Shown here in pieces: positions 61,543 to 64,000 of a stretch of DNA of 64,000 nucleotides (position 1 is its first letter; every line of letters starts with the position of its first letter). The notes under the pieces are model-generated. The model searched no databases and had not been told where the DNA came from. It was given only the letters and a program-made list of their open reading frames with translations. Where the stretch lies: the NCBI RefSeq assembly GCF_009870125.1, contig NC_046683.1:39075869-39139868 (forward strand), read 5' to 3'. The DNA is from Drosophila pseudoobscura (lineage: Eukaryota > Arthropoda > Insecta > Diptera > Drosophilidae). The position numbers were made by a program, and so were the translations under genes.

Positions 61543-63229
61543 TACAAACTGAGCAACAGATTCGTTCGAGTGGCAAATGAAATTATCCGAAATTCCTAGA
61601 ATTCAATTGAACAATGTTAATTCATTCGATGATTATAATTGATCAACATTAATTGAAAACTTTTTGCATACTTCATTGTCGTCATAGCAGGGAGGGAAAC
61701 AGATAGGCAGACTGGATTGTTGGCCCAGTTTCGAATCATTCCCACTCTGAAAAGCAAATTAAGAGCCGCCAGCAGCATCGTTAACCGCAGGCATCATTAG
61801 GAGTTAGCGGACCCTCAGAGACTGGAGCTGGCATTTGAATTATTAGCTGGATATTTCCCCTACGGCTGGCCAAACACATAGATTGGGATTCAGGGGAGAG
61901 GTCCATTTCACACACAATGGACGAACAAAAATCGAATTTGCATCGAACCAATTATCAATGAATTTCTGGTCATGGAAATAGACTCCTTCAGTGGAGTGGA
62001 GTGGAGAGAATTTTATCCCCATGGATTAATGTTACCCCCACAAAATGTTTCACTGTGTAATAGTAAATAATAATAATAAAATATACTTAAAGCCAAAAAG
62101 CTGAAAAAGCGTGGACTGGAAAATAGTTAAAAGGATCAATCGATGGATGAAATAACATTGCTGCTTCTGTTGTGGTTGCTGTCTTAAATATACCTCTCAA
62201 TGTGACACTCACACACGATCCCAACTAAAGCAATGATGTCGTGCCATAGGCATTTGCGTTGAGGCATGTACTTGATTAGCATTTCGCACTTGCGACTCGA
62301 GTCGTCTGCCTGCTGGAATTTCATTAGTCAAAGTCAAAGGCACAACGAGCCATTTGTCAGGCGTGCCATCGATTTTTGATTAATTTCATTAGACCCGAAT
62401 ACAGAGTGCGAGCAAGTTGGACGATTTTGAAGATTTCATGGGCTATTTGGGCTGTGTATGGTAGTTTTGGTTCAGTCCAACAAGTAAAATGCATTGAGGA
62501 TTTTCTAACAGCTTACAAAAATGCCTGCACTTTCGCACCGAAAAGTACTTAAATGCATAGGATGGGAAAATTTCGTGGAAAATTAACGGAATGTAGCAGT
62601 ACAACATTACTCGATTATTAAGGTATCTTTCTTCATAAAATAACTTATGTACCTCCAAGATTATATGTATGTCAGCCATGGCAGCAGCCATGGGAGATGC
62701 TATTTTGGCAATTTTCTTTATATATGTATCGAAAATTCAATGAAAATCCTTATAAATCGTTAGAAATCAGAAGCAATCGCAAGCACAAAGCACTGACAGT
62801 AGCAAACAAGTCAAAGGAGAGTCTTCATCTCTGGATTATCCTTCCTACTGTACTTTTGGCTGGCCCACCCACTGCTGCTACTCTTCCATTTCCGCCAAAT
62901 GTCACGTACAGCCAAAGCCAGCTAGCGACGCATGTCTAAACATGCAACAAACTAAACGAAACCTCCGGCCTGTTCGCCATTTTTGCATATCATTGGACGC
63001 CGAAAGCGCCGCCATATTCTCATAAACGAGGATGCCACAGCATCTTCCTTCCGCTCTACCAACATCTTTGGTTTCACGAGGAGAGAAAGACTCCTCATGG
63101 ACTCCTCGGAGAATGACATAAATGGCCCTGGCAGTCCCTGGACGTTGACCATCATCTTGTGTAGAAGTAAATCTGCGGCTACTCCAAGTTGAACCTCTTT
63201 AAAGAGACTCCTTTGAGGGCTTTATTATT

Positions 63230-64000
63230 GTTAAATATTTTCACTATTCGGTATCTCGTAGAACTCTTAGAGTAAAAGGCACGCAATTAAATTTATATAA
63301 ACTTGCATTTCTGTGCATCGATTTCCTGTGCCAACTAAAGATCAGCCTCACGGGTTTGATTAATTCAATGATATCTCAATTTGTATCCAATGGCAACTCC
63401 GCCATACTTCCGCATGGCAGCCTTATTGCAAAAATAAGAAATCGAAGACCGAGTGGATAGAAGGTCCAACATTGGACCAGAATGTTCCTGCAACGCCGGA
63501 TATAAACTTGTAGTAGATTAGTAGATTACTAATGGAACCAGAGGCCCTCAGGTTAGCTTTCCTAGTCAATAGCGAAGGCCCCCCTTATCCATATCCATAT
63601 CGACAGTATCGAACAAATAATAGACTTGTACATCGATATCGAAGGTAAATCCAGCTGTTATAAATATAGCTGTTGGCTATACGGGCGAGGCGCTTTGTTG
63701 CACGAGGGGTGGGGCAGCCTCACCCGCATGGATCACCATGCTCGCAAGTTATCGTCAGTAGATACCATCTCCATTTTTCTAGCGACATTGAACCAACGTT
63801 AATTAAAAAATTGAGACAGTGGAGTTTATGCACTACAAATCGACGAGCACACTGCTATCAGTGGTCACGCGCATCTCATCTCAAAAGTGAGGTACACTGG
63901 CGGATTTAAAATAAGAGTTTTCATTTTGTCTACCACAACCTGGTTATGCCACAGGAAAAGAATTATTCAACGTAACAGACCAGTACTTCAGTGACCATAA
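63230..64000. other. Unassigned sequence at the right edge
   Basis: No gene recognised. Contains two ATCGATATCGA-type stretches near 63600-63645 and a 78-codon open frame at 63673-63909 without recognisable features. Confidence 0.5.

Larger units (their letters stand above)
57946..63229 (+). repeat. Tandem segmental duplication, copy B
   Basis: Blocks B1 57946-58925, B2 61543-62055 and B3 62197-63229. Relative to copy A, B1 lacks about 45 bp after 58807, and B3 carries 65 bp (about 62468-62532) that copy A lacks. B1 and B2 are separated by 2.6 kb holding an ISY-type repeat and another insert; A1 and A2 are only 0.3 kb apart. Confidence 0.85.

Overview
This is a euchromatic stretch of a Drosophila genome, most likely an obscura-group species and most likely chromosome X / Muller element A. 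Three things point there: short GT-AG introns with Drosophila codon use, recognisable Drosophila genes (Pdfr, mei-9, an arylalkylamine N-acetyltransferase-like gene, the mitochondrial RNase P nuclease mulder), and many copies of an interspersed repeat of the DINE-1/ISY/SGM type that is abundant in obscura-group flies. The X/Muller A placement comes from remembered D. melanogaster map positions of Pdfr, mei-9 and mulder and was not checked.

Layout. 1-5 kb: a truncated Ty3/gypsy integrase with its 3' untranslated region, then a decayed BET-like bromodomain gene on the minus strand. 5-12.8 kb: non-coding, repeat-bearing sequence. 12.9-17.9 kb: the PDF neuropeptide receptor gene Pdfr in eight coding exons (685 aa), with a decayed retrocopy-like insert in an intron. 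17.9-23 kb: AT-rich sequence with an ISY-type repeat and one orphan candidate 3' exon. 23.0-24.0 kb: V-ATPase subunit D, minus strand. 24-28 kb: non-coding, with a small terminal-inverted-repeat element. 28.0-42.6 kb: a compact gene cluster: AANATL7-like acetyltransferase (+), GUCD1-type protein (-), ZAD zinc-finger protein (+), PHF12/Pf1-like PHD protein (-), UMA-domain protein (+), an unrecognised 298-aa protein (+), mulder (-) and mei-9 (+). Several pairs are head-to-head with 200-410 bp between start codons. 42.6-46.9 kb: one 4.3-kb mei-9 intron filled with transposon remnants, followed by the mei-9 nuclease exon. 51.4-52.1 kb: an unrecognised 235-aa gene. 52.7-63.2 kb: a tandem segmental duplication, each copy interrupted differently by repeats. 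The last ~0.8 kb is unassigned.

Functional picture. The genes do not form one pathway. They cover neuropeptide signalling (Pdfr), proton pumping (V-ATPase D), amine acetylation, chromatin repression (Pf1), mitochondrial tRNA 5' processing (mulder) and nucleotide-excision repair/meiotic recombination (mei-9). For every spliced gene I derived exon borders by hand; in each case the summed exon length is a multiple of three and codon phases match across introns. I found no CRISPR, tRNA or rRNA genes and no clearly new molecular system. The strongest leads are the partitioned tandem duplication, the adjacent E2F and DRE-like sites between mulder and mei-9, the decayed bromodomain gene, and two stop-free, frame-preserving introns.
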